From assembly GCA_028095005.1 (NCBI GenBank), contig CM051460.1, positions 164,419,461 to 164,483,460 on the forward strand: a DNA stretch of 64,000 nt. The letters are read 5' to 3'. The stretch comes from Rhynchospora pubera (Eukaryota; Streptophyta; Magnoliopsida; Poales; Cyperaceae). The notes below the pieces were generated by a model. It did no database searches and was not told where the DNA came from. It worked only from the letters and a program-made list of their open reading frames with translations. A program made the position numbers and the translations under genes. Below are positions 22,599 to 34,640 of this stretch, piece by piece. Numbering within the stretch: the stretch's first letter is position 1; every line of letters begins with the position of its first letter.

Positions 22599-22607
22599 AT
22601 TAGAAAA

Positions 22608-23718
22608 TATAAGCACACTCCTCAGAAAAGATACGTTCATCATAAGTTCGAAACGAAGGCATATTTTCTTCACTCCATGCTAATGCTAATAAAAGCTATC
22701 TGACTATCTCCGCTTCCACCGTTTCCGACAATGAATGTATCCACTATATCCACCATTCCACCTGCTCATAAATGTTTCCACTTTCCTTCTTAAGTGTATG
22801 CGTTAATGGGCAAGACTGGAATATTGTGTAGTTGACAGGACGGGAAAAAAAAATCTATTTAACCGGTGGCTGTTCGGTAAATCTTGTGTTCTAAAATGCA
22901 CTACAGTACAAAATTAAAAACAAAATGTAATCTGGTAAACAATTCTGTGAAGCACCCCTAGTAGAAGAACACTGTTCCCAGCCGTGGAATTGTGTTGATA
23001 CTTGATACACCACGCAAAACAGCACGCTACTCGATACATCACCAAAATAGTAAGTTGCTATAGAATAGAAAACTAGTCATCGTGCTCTTTTTTCAGTGAT
23101 CCAATCGGGTATCATGATTCGACACCATTAAATGTATAGGATGTATCATATATGTGTTTAGTTTGAGATATTGATGGTTCACTGGTACTGAGATGTGCAA
23201 AGGCATTTAAAGATGATACAGTTTGCAGAGGCAGTACCCAGAGTTTATATGCGTTGTAATGGATATTATACCTGTTTGTTTACTTCTGCAATGTCAGTGG
23301 TGGAGCAAATTCATTTTTTTCTTTTTAAAAAAAATAGACAGCACTTGAACTCTTTGTTATTTGATACATCTACTTTTTTTTTTTACTAATCCAATATTGC
23401 CGTGGAGATATTGCCACAGAAGCTAGAACATTAATCATATAGAAAACAAATTTTAAAAACAGAAAAAAAATATATATCCATGAGGTTAGCAGCTGTGCAT
23501 TCTCATATTATTATCATCACTATTATTTTCTCATCAGGCACTACAAGATACTTGAGCCGAAAAAAATGGCAAAAGAAAATACACTCCGCCCGTTGGAATA
23601 CAGACTAATATACCCCTCACAGAAGAAATAATACAAATTACAATGATTGAAAGATAACAATAACAATACAACCAAGAACCTTCGAGCCCAAAACAGATAA
23701 CGCATAGACTACAGGAGC
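22608..23718. other. Intergenic DNA downstream of VPS52
   Basis: No gene or complete repeat was recognised. It lies between the MITE and the VPS52 stop codon. The last 200-300 bases before 23719 are probably VPS52 3' UTR. Confidence 0.4.
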
Positions 23719-26700
23719 CTAGAATGTTCTAGAAAATTTCTTGATCTCGTACAAAATAGACGAAATAGAGACCAAATCCTTGTTCAGAGCAGAGCCTCCA
23801 TTAATCCTCTTAACGCAATCAGACAGCCTCGTATAATATAACAAAAGCTGGGTAAGTGTGGCCTTTAAGATCTCCATACCACACAAAAAGTTACTAAAAG
23901 AGGTTATCACATCTTTATGCATTAGTTCTATTGCAGCCTTCCACCTTAATCCAAAGTCTTTGATCAGCGGTTCTACCTCTTGCACAGTAGGCTGCTTATC
24001 CCCAGCTGAACCGGGTTCTTCAGCTACAGAGAAAGAATAGGAGTAAAGGACAACCGCACTAGAGATAGAATGATACTATATACTGTACTGTCTGTTGGCC
24101 CACAAAAATTAACTAAAAACAATACATGAGAACTTTAATTCTAAGGAACACTCACATGCACGTGTTTTGACGAATCTAATGAGATCGCTAAAATGCTCCA
24201 AGAGCAGCTCTTCCTGTTATTTAAAAATAAAAAAATAAAAAACTATCAAGTCGTCTAGCTGAGAAATATGAGGCCAAACAAAATATAATCCAGCAAGAAA
24301 AGATTAGATTTTGGGAGCCCCAAAAATGCTCATGCAAATAAATAAACAAAGTCATATTGGAAACATTAAAAATGACAGACAACAAATGAACATTGTCGGT
24401 GTGGGTAAAAACAACCAAAAGTAGTGAAATTAAGAAACGGTTAAATCCAAATTAGCCACAGTCCAACCACTATGGGCAATTAAGTATCGATTGTCCTTGA
24501 TTTATCCCAATCAGAATCATGTTTAAGTGCAGTTGTGCAACTGAGAATCATGAAGCCAAGAAGAAAACAAGGTAACAAAGATCAAGTTGGTTATACAGGT
24601 ACTATACAAATTGTTACATAACATTCCATACTAGAATCTAACCTAAAGAACAGTAGCAACATGAACTTTAACCCTGTCTATACCCAGGTCCTACATAAGC
24701 ATATAGTTAGTAGTGACTAGTGAGTATAACTCTTACACCATCTAAAACAATATATTTAACTACAAGAAAGAAACTCACAACATAAATTGCAATATTGCTT
24801 TTCAGAATTTCCTCGAAGTGCAACTGCGCCTTTCCTCCCTCTGTGCCAGCTTCCTGAACAGTAAAAAATTGGTCGCATGAACCTCAATGAAATAGATTTA
24901 TCCAGCATTTCTAGCAATATCGGGTAAAATTACAAGCAACCAAGGATGTTTCTGCAACCAAACATATTTCTAGCTTACCTAAGATAACATTGGCATTCAG
25001 TTTTTGTCTATAAAATCATACTGGATACAATCCATGATTTCAAGAGGGTCCTATCAGAAATTATTTTGCTTGACAGTATCTCAAAAGTATACTATACTGG
25101 CTACAACTGAATTGCCTGGCATAATCCTTTTGAAGCATGAGACAATGCACCTCATAGGAAGCTGTTCGCGCATTTCAAATATGCGAAGGCAACCCTTCTT
25201 TCTCAACCTTTTTGTCAGAAAGGCAGATGGTTTGCCGCTGATCTAATTCTGGAAACTAGGATTCGAGGGGCATGGGTGAAATTTGTCCTAATTTTTTTTT
25301 TTGCAAAAAGGTACTCTTCATATTATTAAATAATTGGCATGTATATTTAGGCATCGCAGAATAAAAAAAGAGGCAACGTTTCTTTAAATGGCCTATACCT
25401 TGAGTATGGTAATGATCATATCGTAGTTGTTTATTAGGAAAATGGTCTGGGACTTGGGCTTTGAAAATAATTTAGCCAATTTCCCTAGTAGATCCTCGAC
25501 TGCCATTCTCAACCTCTCAAGAGGTAGGTCAAGCTACAAAACAGAAAAAACAATAAGCCAACAAAAATTTATACAAACAATAAGCCAACCACAACAATGA
25601 CACGTGTATTTCAAATCGATCCCAAACTTCAATAGTGCTTTTTATATCAATTTCAGCACAATTATCCTCTAAATGTGAAGTCATTCATAAACACAGCCGC
25701 ATTTTACTCTCATACAACAACAACAACTAAGCCTTTTGTCCCAAACAAGTTGGGGTAGGCCCGCATTTTACTCTCATACAGCTAAGAATTTAAAAATCCA
25801 AGAAAACATTAAAAAGTAGCCCTTTGTTATGAAACAAGTGAAATCCATCAAAACAATAGTACAGTTGGCTCCAACCAGCTCATCAAGAGATGGAAACAAA
25901 CTCCATCATGCTAGTCTATATGGTAAAATAGTGATCAGAACAATAACAGGAAGTTCTTAAAAGGCACACAGGTTTAAAACCAATATTTGATCATATTTGC
26001 AACTGACGCCTTATATACAAGAAATGACCAGGGTCGGGGTGTCATTTCTAGCCTACCCCAACTTGTTTGGGATAAAAGGCTTAGACTTTTTATTTGCAAC
26101 TGACGCCTTGATTCTTATACTAGCAATTTGCACCTTTCAGGTTTGTGTATTATACAGAACTACTAAAACATAGGACGAAAGAATGGTGATATTTCTTTGG
26201 AAAAGAAGTAAACTAAACCATTAGAAACTACATCATCAAACTTGAGAAAAGAACCATTTCCCTCGCATTATTCTAAAGGCTGGTTTTTTGGAACACTCCA
26301 AACAAAGTCAACTGTTAATTAAAAATGCAGTACAATATTTGGTGTAATTTGCAAAATGTACTCGATTTAACACTAACCTGACCATCACCATGTTCACCAT
26401 TTAGGTGCACAAGAGAGGCGGTGAACTCAGCATAGCGCCTCATGACATAGTGCGGATGAACATCATCCTCCCATAAACTTCTCACATTAGCATTTCTCAG
26501 GCTGCTCAGGTGCAAATCAAATACCATCTTGAATCGAGGCCACAATGACATGTTGACCTGCCACATCCCACATTATAATGCATAGTTTTAAAGCAATGCT
26601 GTCCAGAACAAGTTTATGCTCAGTATTGCATAGACAAGGCTCTATAAAGGCAACAGCTGGCAAGAATACGACATTTCCTATAGCACAGCTGCCAATATAA

Positions 26701-29700
26701 GCTTAAGCTTCCAGAAATAAGCCTTTTGCGTATTACAGATTGCTTACTTGCGAGCAAGAAAAGAGAGGGGGTCAACATCTACTAGTAGAGATGTTACCAC
26801 CCTCATTTATAGTTACTGCAGTTCTTATTATATGGTTGTCTATTTAGTGTGAGATTCTGGAGCAGTTACACATTTGAAATAAACACATTAAACAGTGCAT
26901 AAGCTTATCAGTTAGAAGGGTCATTTTATAGGGTACAAAAATAATGCCAGACAACTTTTTTTCTTTCGAGTTAGATTATCCTTGAATAAAGAAGTAGCAG
27001 GGACTTATAGAAACTACCGAGAGCAGAACAACAGCAATTAAAAATTTTCACCAATGATTGCAATTAGAAAAAAAGAAGTAGAAGCACAAGAAGCTTATTC
27101 TGACCTTGTCTAAATAAGAATCCAAGCAAGGGACCCGCCTCCTAAACATAATGAGCTGCCAAAGGTGTAATTATTAAAATCAATAACATCGGAGCCTATA
27201 TAGAACATATTGTTAGCAGCATAAACCAAGCATACCAAGCCATTTCAGTTAAGGTAACAGCTTATCCCTTTCTTTTAAGATAAAAATGATTCGAAGTTCC
27301 ATTATAATGAGAAAAACAATTGTGCATATTTAGAAGTTACAACATAAATTTTTGAGAAATATGCGTTGGGTTACTGGTTATTGGTCTGTTTTCTGTTCAA
27401 TTGCATGACTGAAGGAACTACTTGTAAGCTGACCAGATAAATATGCGTAGACAAGGTCCAGTATTGGTATAGTGGCATATATTAGTGCCAATATAGGGAC
27501 AGGATTATTTTAATATGCTCCCGAGTATACCTTCTTTAATCTCAAATTTACACAGAAATATGCAAGTCCAGGTACCGATGCAGCTACAAATTGTACTAAA
27601 TATTAGGGTTACAGGTGGACCTTGTACTGTGATAAAAATTCACACTTCTCTGCTATGAGAATCATAACTAAGCCTAACTAAACAGAAAAGAAAAGTTACA
27701 AATCAGGCCCACCTGGTGCTGGTGAATTATACGAATCATCAGCATCAATCCAATTGCATCATAACAATTTGGTAGTACCATATTAAAGTGCTCATCGATA
27801 ACTTGGATTGGCCCTGAATAAACCCAAGAGTAGAAAATCAGAATATTAAGCACAAACAAACTGCAAGGTACCTAGTTTTTCTCTGCACCAGCTGAGCTAA
27901 AAAAAAAAGTTTCTTCGCACATTGCTCCTACTCTGTCTTCCTTATCTTTTTTAACTTGTTCAACTTCCTTTTTTCTCTGAAATGGAATGTTAAACAGAAA
28001 ACCTCTCCACAACACCTCTGCCCCAAGATCAGACCGAACAATTAAAAAAAAGGAAACAAAGACAAGTTGACAAACAGAGAGATTGAACTTGAAATTTGCC
28101 TTCAATTCTGAAACAAGATTTGACTGTGCACAACACCCTCCAATTGTAACAGTCATGGTTTAAAGTTTGAGAGAGATTATCCCAAAAAAGAAAAAATTCT
28201 AAGGAGATTCATATGAACTACCTGAAAATATCTCATGGAAAACAGATTCCTCGCCAAAAAAATCATCACAGAAAAGGTACCTGTCCAATAAGAAACATAC
28301 AATAATGAATAATTGAAACCATAGAACTCGCCACTAAGGAGGGGCAGATGGGGGGGGGGGGAGGATTACTCAGAGGTAGCAGTGTCCATGAGGAGCTTTT
28401 GCAAGCTTCTGAACAGAACCTCGTAGGGATATTTTTGAGAATTAGCCTCAGCTATATGAGGTATTAATGCTGGTTGATCAATTTCCTTCAAAAGATAATG
28501 GTTACAATTAATTAATTAGTTATAATTCAATCAAATAAAAAACTCACATTAAAAAGTACTTGACATGAATATCAAACAGAAGAAGAACTGAAGAAACAGG
28601 AGTTCGAGAGCAAAGAATCAAACATACCTTCAAGATGTTGATTCTTTCACCAAGGGCAAAAACAGACGAACGGGATTTGATAGGTTCTTTGCCTCTAGAA
28701 AAGAGAAGTCCTGTGCTCCTGGTCTCAACTCCAATAAGGTCAGTTGATGTGGCTATATCCAACTGCAGCTTCTCCAGTGCTTGTATGTATGCACGAAAAT
28801 GTGCACTCAGTACCTGGAGAAAGAGGAGTTAGGGATAAGACGACCCGCCTTCTTGCATTGCGTATGTTGCTCAAGAAAAAGGGGAATGTTTTTTTACCAT
28901 CATATAAAACAACAATGAATCTCATTCATATTATTAACAGTACTAACAAGTAGAACCACTATAAAAAATTTGAAATAGTTTTAAAAGGTCATTTCGCAAT
29001 AAGTAATAGTTAGCCAACATCGCCAAAATGGCGCACAGATATAATCACAAAATAAGCATCTTTCTAGTTAAAAGAAATTGCAATACTTGAAGTTAGAAAA
29101 ATTAAACAGCGCCAGATAAATATTGCTTTTATTGCATAAATCAAGTTGAAACATTTACCTTGTTCATCGTATCGACATAAGCAGCACGAACTTCAGTATA
29201 AATCTCCTTACCATGTTCCTTCAGGTAAGTTATCGCATATCTAGGCACATTAACAGTATAGATGTAATTTATCAGTTAAGTTGCGATTATCTCATTTTGA
29301 AACCTTTTTGGATATATTAGCTAAAGAACTCAATTTGACAAATTTAAAAGCAAACTTACTTGTACTTTAAAAGAACACTTTGTTGAAGAATCTGGATATT
29401 TGTTTTAGGTTTCCTTAATGCATAGAATTTCTGAATTATAAACTCAAAAATCTGCAATGGAAGAAATTACCATAACCAAAAGGTAATAAGCATATGATAT
29501 CGAAATAGTATATAAAGGACAAACAATGCATTATACCAATCACAAATTGCATTAGTCGTATCAAAATCTCCACGGGGTCTAATTTTAGGTCACTAGGACA
29601 TATGTACTGGCTAACTAACCAAAAAGCCCTAAGAAACTGATATCAAATAGACCGTCAAAAAAAAAAAAAAAAAAAAAAAAAACTGAGAAACCTAAAAATC

Positions 29701-32700
29701 TATTAATGAGATGAAGTTAATAAAAAGAGTGACTATTGCTACTTGCCAAGCATAACTGATTTAGTAGACTATTTTGAAATTGGAAACATAGCTTCTACTC
29801 GTAAACTGTCACAACAGGTATTTGAGAACAAGTGCTGGATCTGTCACCAATAATATACTGGTAGATTCTGAAAGGTAACAGGTCTATAACAGTATTTTAC
29901 CAGATCCTTTGGAGTTAACTGTGGTTCTAGACAAGTTAGTGCTTAGTACAAGGGCTTACACCATTTACATGGTATTGAGGTTCAGTACTTTGATCCCAAT
30001 AAATAAAAAGAAAATGTAGGAAGAAACTGAAGGGTCAGGAAATCAAACCTTTGAGACAGCTTTTTGTCTAAGTCTTTCAGCTTCAGGTTGAACATCTTTC
30101 AGTGCTCGAGCAGTTTTAACTGTAGAATCGGCATCTAGAAACTTTATCTTTTTACTTAGCGTCTCAAGTGTTTTCATGTACTCTTCATTTACCTACGTAA
30201 TATAGCCCAAAAATTTTATGTAATTACAACACAAATAGTCAAGGCTAGGTGAGGATCCATATTTTAATGGATCTCCTTACAAAATCCTTACAGCATAAAA
30301 ACTAATACATTCTCTAATGAGACCTGAATTGCTGCTGGTCAAATGCATTTTAAATTGCTAATATTCGCATTTTAAGTAGTAGCTAAAAGAAAATATGAAC
30401 AAACACAGAATAAAGCATGTACCAGTGCTCAAGATAGAGATGATAAAACCTCAAATGGTATCTACAACATATTTAATGGCGATACTAACTGAACAAGTAT
30501 TTAGCACCAAAAAACTTCACTTAGACTTTTTAAGTAATTAAAATGTGGCAGTCTCTTATACAGCAAGGACTGGCAACAATTGCAACTTAGATTACTCATT
30601 GAAACTCTTATTTACTGTAAGTTTATTTAACTTCAGCAAAAAATCTATTATTGGTGAAAATCAGCCAACCACACCATACCAATTGGGTCTGCCACTGGTG
30701 TTTATAGGTTGGTATCAACAGAAAACTAAAACCTAATAAAATGAAATGATAAAAGGTTACCTCGCCATCTACAATTATGTCAATCATTCTCGGAGGTATA
30801 ATAATGTCTTCAACGAATTTTGATAACTTAGACTCAGCCACCTGAAAATAATGAAAATATAAGCAAACAAAAGATCAATTTGCTTTGGCAGCAACATATT
30901 TGGTTTTAATATGTATTCCCGACACGTTATTTTATTTGTATTTTAGAGGTACCAAATAATTTTAGAAGCTTAGGCCAAAATTCTTCAGAAAAATTTATAT
31001 GAACAAATAAGAACATCATTTTAAAAAAAAAATAAAAACAAACAGAAGCACACCATGTATTTGTATGTTAAAATAATTCACTGCTGATTGATATGGTTTA
31101 ACTGGGGCTCCAAACTGAACATTTGCCCAAATTTAATAAAGGATAAGAAGAGATTCGGCAAAAAGTAGTCTAGTTAGACTACTGTATCTATATTGGTCCA
31201 GATATGGTATAGAGGTACGCTTGTTGGTACAATACTGAGAGTGCATTTTTTCCAAGAAGTTGATAACTAAAGGTTGTGATGGCGACCTTTCATACAGGGG
31301 CGAAGCTAGCACAGGGGCCCAAGAGGGCCTGGCCCACCCTCATTTTTAGAAATTCAATTACAATCTTTAAATATACTGCTCTTGGCCCACTCTGATTTTT
31401 AGAACGTATGTTGTTAACTTTCAAATAATATGTTTAGCAAATGAAATTTTATGATTTCGGTTCTTCCATGTATCCAATATTCTTTGTTTCCCTCCATCGT
31501 TAGTCTTCCTCTTCGTCGTTAGTGAAGATTAAAAACTTGAATTCAAAACAGAAAATCCTATTTAAGCATGATCGATGGACCGAGCAACTCGATGTTTGAC
31601 CTCGGCCTTCCTTATTTTCAAATCCTGGCTTCGCCCCTGCTTTCATAAGTAAAGGTTTAGGTCAAAATTATACAAGAAAGAAGCAAACCTTGCGGTTCTT
31701 CAGCTTTAAACCCATGTCTAAAGATTTTTCCTGAAGTACTTTAATCTCTGAGCTTATGGACCCGATCTCTGCCTAGTCAATTGTTAGACAAAGAGTTAAA
31801 ATTGAAGAGTCTTCACTAGTGATTGACTGTAAAATCTGTAATATGTATCACTTTGATCAACTTCAATATAACTGAAGGTCTGTTTTGCAAATTCAGCCTC
31901 AATTGAGCTTCAGGTAGCCCAATTTTGTCTGAATTCAAAACCAATTTCTCGATCCAAACACTTATGCTCCAGTTTAACCAAATGTTGCCTCATCTAGAGG
32001 TCCGATTAGATAATATTTAATCCTGACTTGTTCTTACTTGATCAATTAGACAATAAATAAGTAACAAAAAACAGCAAGAAATAAACAGAAGTTCTAGAAC
32101 CTCACAACAACATATTCCCATTCCCTTAAGAAATTACCTGGAATCCACCGAGAAGAGTCTCCATTTGGGACAAAATATTGTCGCAGTCACGGATCTGTTC
32201 ATGCAGCAGCACCAAGTTTTCGCTCTCTTTGATATAATCCTGTGCATACATAGAGGTATTTAATCTAAGGCAAAGCTCATTGTAAGGTTTCACTTGGAAC
32301 AAAAACAAAAATAGCATACACACTGCATAGTCCACTCTTTTTAGTTCTGTTATTTGAAGGTACATGCCACATACACCACCCAAAAAACAATAAACAGGAC
32401 CAGCATACCTGGATAGAATCCAGTTCAACTTGTCGAAGATTGTTTTCTACACCTTTGGTGTATTCTCGAAGCTTTGTTCCTTTTGCAAGAATATTTGCAA
32501 TTTCCTATACATATTAAGTGTGAAAACATCATACAAGTGATAGAAATAGGCAACTTATCAGACAACAAAAGGAACCTTTTTGAATAGCCACTATAGCACA
32601 GGACATGATCAGGCCAAGAGTAATACTACTAGTCCTTCTCGATTTATAATCAATTGGCAAAATAGTATTAAACAAACCACAAAGAAAATCCAAATAATCC

Positions 32701-33558
32701 TAGAGTTTGGGAAAGTATATTTCAACAGGAATTTTCCTGAGATACAAGCATATTATTAGTAATAACATCTTACTTCATCATTTTTACATTCCTCAAGTTC
32801 TGCTTGTAGCCCGTCAAGCGACTCATCATCACTACCGAAAGCAATAAAGCAATGGCATTAGCAGTTAAAAAGAAAAAGAAGAATGACCAATTACCATGAT
32901 TACAAAACCACCTTTAACTGAACATAACATTTCCATATATCACCTATTAAATATGACTAGGTTGACAAAAAGTTGTTTCTGTCAAATAATGACCAACTTG
33001 CTCTCTCACTCAAAAAGCCAGGTTCCATTTTTTTCTCATTGCCACGGCATTTTGGTCATTTCATATAAGAGAAGAAAATCACATTAAACTAATTTGCTGC
33101 TTGCATACACAGAAGAATATTCGATTGTATTCGCACCAAGAGCCCCAGAACAGTACGGTTAAACATTACTTGAACAAAAATACAAAGCGTATAACTATGT
33201 AGATTGTAGACAGATAGATTGCAGTGTGTTTCGTGTATATCACACCCCACAGAACATTGGAAAATCAAACTTCACACCAAACCTGTATTACTTACCGAAA
33301 ATACCATTCTTTTCTTACTTTTTGCTTTGCGTAAAGATATAATGGTAAATAAGGGTGTATGCAGAGATTCTCCTGTTTGGAAGAGGCTTATGAGATACCT
33401 TTTTGCCATATGACAGGATACATGCGATGCAAAATAATTAACTAGAGGAGCAAAAACCTGATGGTGTCTTCATCAAGAGAGAGGTCCCCGATAAATAATC
33501 CCAAATCAAAACCTTGCTTCTGACCATCTTGCATCTCCATAGCTGAACTAGCCTCCAT
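23719..33558 (-). CDS. VPS52: VPS52, subunit of GARP/EARP tethering complexes, 19 coding exons, 700 aa
   Basis: Family role: coiled-coil subunit that, with VPS51, VPS53 and VPS54 or its EARP alternative, tethers endosome-derived vesicles at the trans-Golgi and endosomes; the Arabidopsis gene is known as POK, needed for pollen tube growth. Coding exons: 33558-33458, 32831-32774, 32504-32409, 32239-32138, 31772-31689, 30841-30761, 30192-30049, 29451-29360, 29240-29159, 28813-28628, 28485-28370, 28280-28222, 27813-27713, 27155-27105, 26557-26378, 25533-25399, 24853-24782, 24213-24156, 24023-23719. Lengths total 2103 = 701 codons, phases agree at every junction, and all sites are GT-AG. Recognised blocks: GFDLGLFIGDLSLDED, DYIKESENLVLLHEQIRDCD, FVEDIIIPPRMIDIIVDGE, YLFCDDFFGEES, SLWEDDVHPHYVMRRYAEFT, and the C-terminal TQLLLYYTRLSDCVKRI. 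Length is close to the Arabidopsis protein (about 707 aa). The start at 33558 is the first ATG of the frame; an upstream 5' UTR intron is possible. Confidence 0.95.
25717..25760 (-). mobile_element. 44-bp 5'-truncated retroposon tail with 20-bp target duplication
   Basis: The insert reads, on the minus strand, gcctaccccaacttgtttgg..caaaaggcttag followed by (TTG)n. It is bracketed by two perfect 20-base copies of ccgcattttactctcataca (25697-25716 and 25761-25780). Long target duplications plus a TTG tail are hallmarks of LINE-mobilised SINEs in plants (TS-type tails). Only the 3' end was inserted. It lies in the VPS52 intron between exons 25533-25399 and 26557-26378. Confidence 0.85.
26013..26090 (+). 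mobile_element. 78-bp 5'-truncated retroposon of the same family with 19-bp target duplication
   Basis: The insert shares gcctaccccaacttgtttgg and aaaaggctta with the one at 25717-25760 but in the opposite orientation, and ends in a T-rich tail. It is bounded by perfect 19-base copies of tatttgcaactgacgcctt (25994-26012 and 26091-26109). It is in the same VPS52 intron, about 250 bases away. Confidence 0.85.
29656..29682. repeat. Poly(A) tract in VPS52 intron
   Basis: An uninterrupted run of about 26 A occurs in the intron between the exons at 29451-29360 and 30192-30049. No retroposon body or target duplication was recognised next to it, so its origin is open. Confidence 0.6.
31295..31639. 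mobile_element. hAT-type MITE in VPS52 intron 5
   Basis: This 345-bp element begins CAGGGGCGAAGCTAG and ends CTGGCTTCGCCCCTG. These terminal inverted repeats are flanked by the perfect 8-bp duplication CTTTCATA (31287-31294 and 31640-31647), diagnostic of hAT transposition. It has no coding capacity. Confidence 0.92.
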
Positions 33559-34640
33559 CCCAGAAATGAAGGTAATAATTAACTTACCTGGGAGGAAAAA
33601 AAAATTATACCTGATTAAAGTTAAATAATTCTGGTAAACCGAGTTTGTGTAACAGAACATGCATAGGATCAAAGGTTAGTAAGCCACAGCTGAAATTGTG
33701 GCTCTTCTCTACAATATCATTGCGTGTTAGTTGAGGCAAGCTGGGATCTAAGGCATGTTTAGCATTTAATAGAGAACTATAGAACAAGTTGCTAAATTGA
33801 TACTACATTGAGGCTTAATCAAATAGCTGTTGCCTGTCAAGCATTAGCCAAGTTAGCAGATGTTTGAACTTAAGACTGGTTGCATGGTTGAGGGTGGATC
33901 ATATGCTGTTCAAGCTAATACATAACTAACTTTCTGTAGTCACACAGAGTGGATCTTCTTCCTGGCACCGTTATCTTTAGTCTAAAAGCACTCCCAATTC
34001 TACAATTACAAGCATACAACCGAACCCATTCTTATGTGACCGTTTATATCTTGCATTCCTTCGAATTGAGCAATTTTACACGGCTTGGTATCGGTGCACC
34101 GTACCAGTTACTTATCGCGTGGACAGAGAAGGAGAAGAGAGGGAGAGGGAGTACTTGAATCAGTGGTTGGGTGGAGGTCACCCGCAGTAGGAAGAGTTAG
34201 AGGAGGGAGAGAAGGTTGCCTTCAGCCTTCTGGCCCTTCTCGTCTAGATCTAGAGAGAGAGGGGGGGTAGAATAGAACTGTAGGAGTAAGAGTACGGTTC
34301 CGACGCTTCGTGCTGCGTCGGTCAAACCGGCTTGGCGCGGTTGGGTCGGATCAGGTTCAGTTATGTTCTTCGGGTCATAGTTGTCGGACTCGGATCCATG
34401 TCAAACCGGCCCAACCGTATTATTCTGCCTCTTTCGGAACGAAAATAATAAACAAGTTTGGTTTTCTAATATCAATTGCTGATAAATTATTAATTATTAA
34501 ATTATTTTAAACAGTCCAAACTTTAAATGACTCACTTCTTTTAACTCGTGTAAATGTAATAAACTATTTAAAGAGCTCTCCGGTGGAAATTTATCGGACA
34601 TAATTTCTTTTTTTTTTAATTGTGGACATAATTTCCTTAC
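33559..34640. other. VPS52 upstream region / intergenic
   Basis: The part nearest 33559 should hold the VPS52 5' UTR and promoter, probably with a 5' UTR intron; the exact start is not visible. From 34110 to 34270 the DNA is GA-rich, and 34290-34430 is GC-rich with two ccggcttgg/ccggcccaa words and repeated cggatc. No conserved protein is encoded in the small open frames here. Confidence 0.35.

Noticed and set aside
34085..34510. Plus-strand frames at 34.1-34.5 kb as genes
   Set aside because: GA-rich or low-complexity sequence without codon bias or domain.
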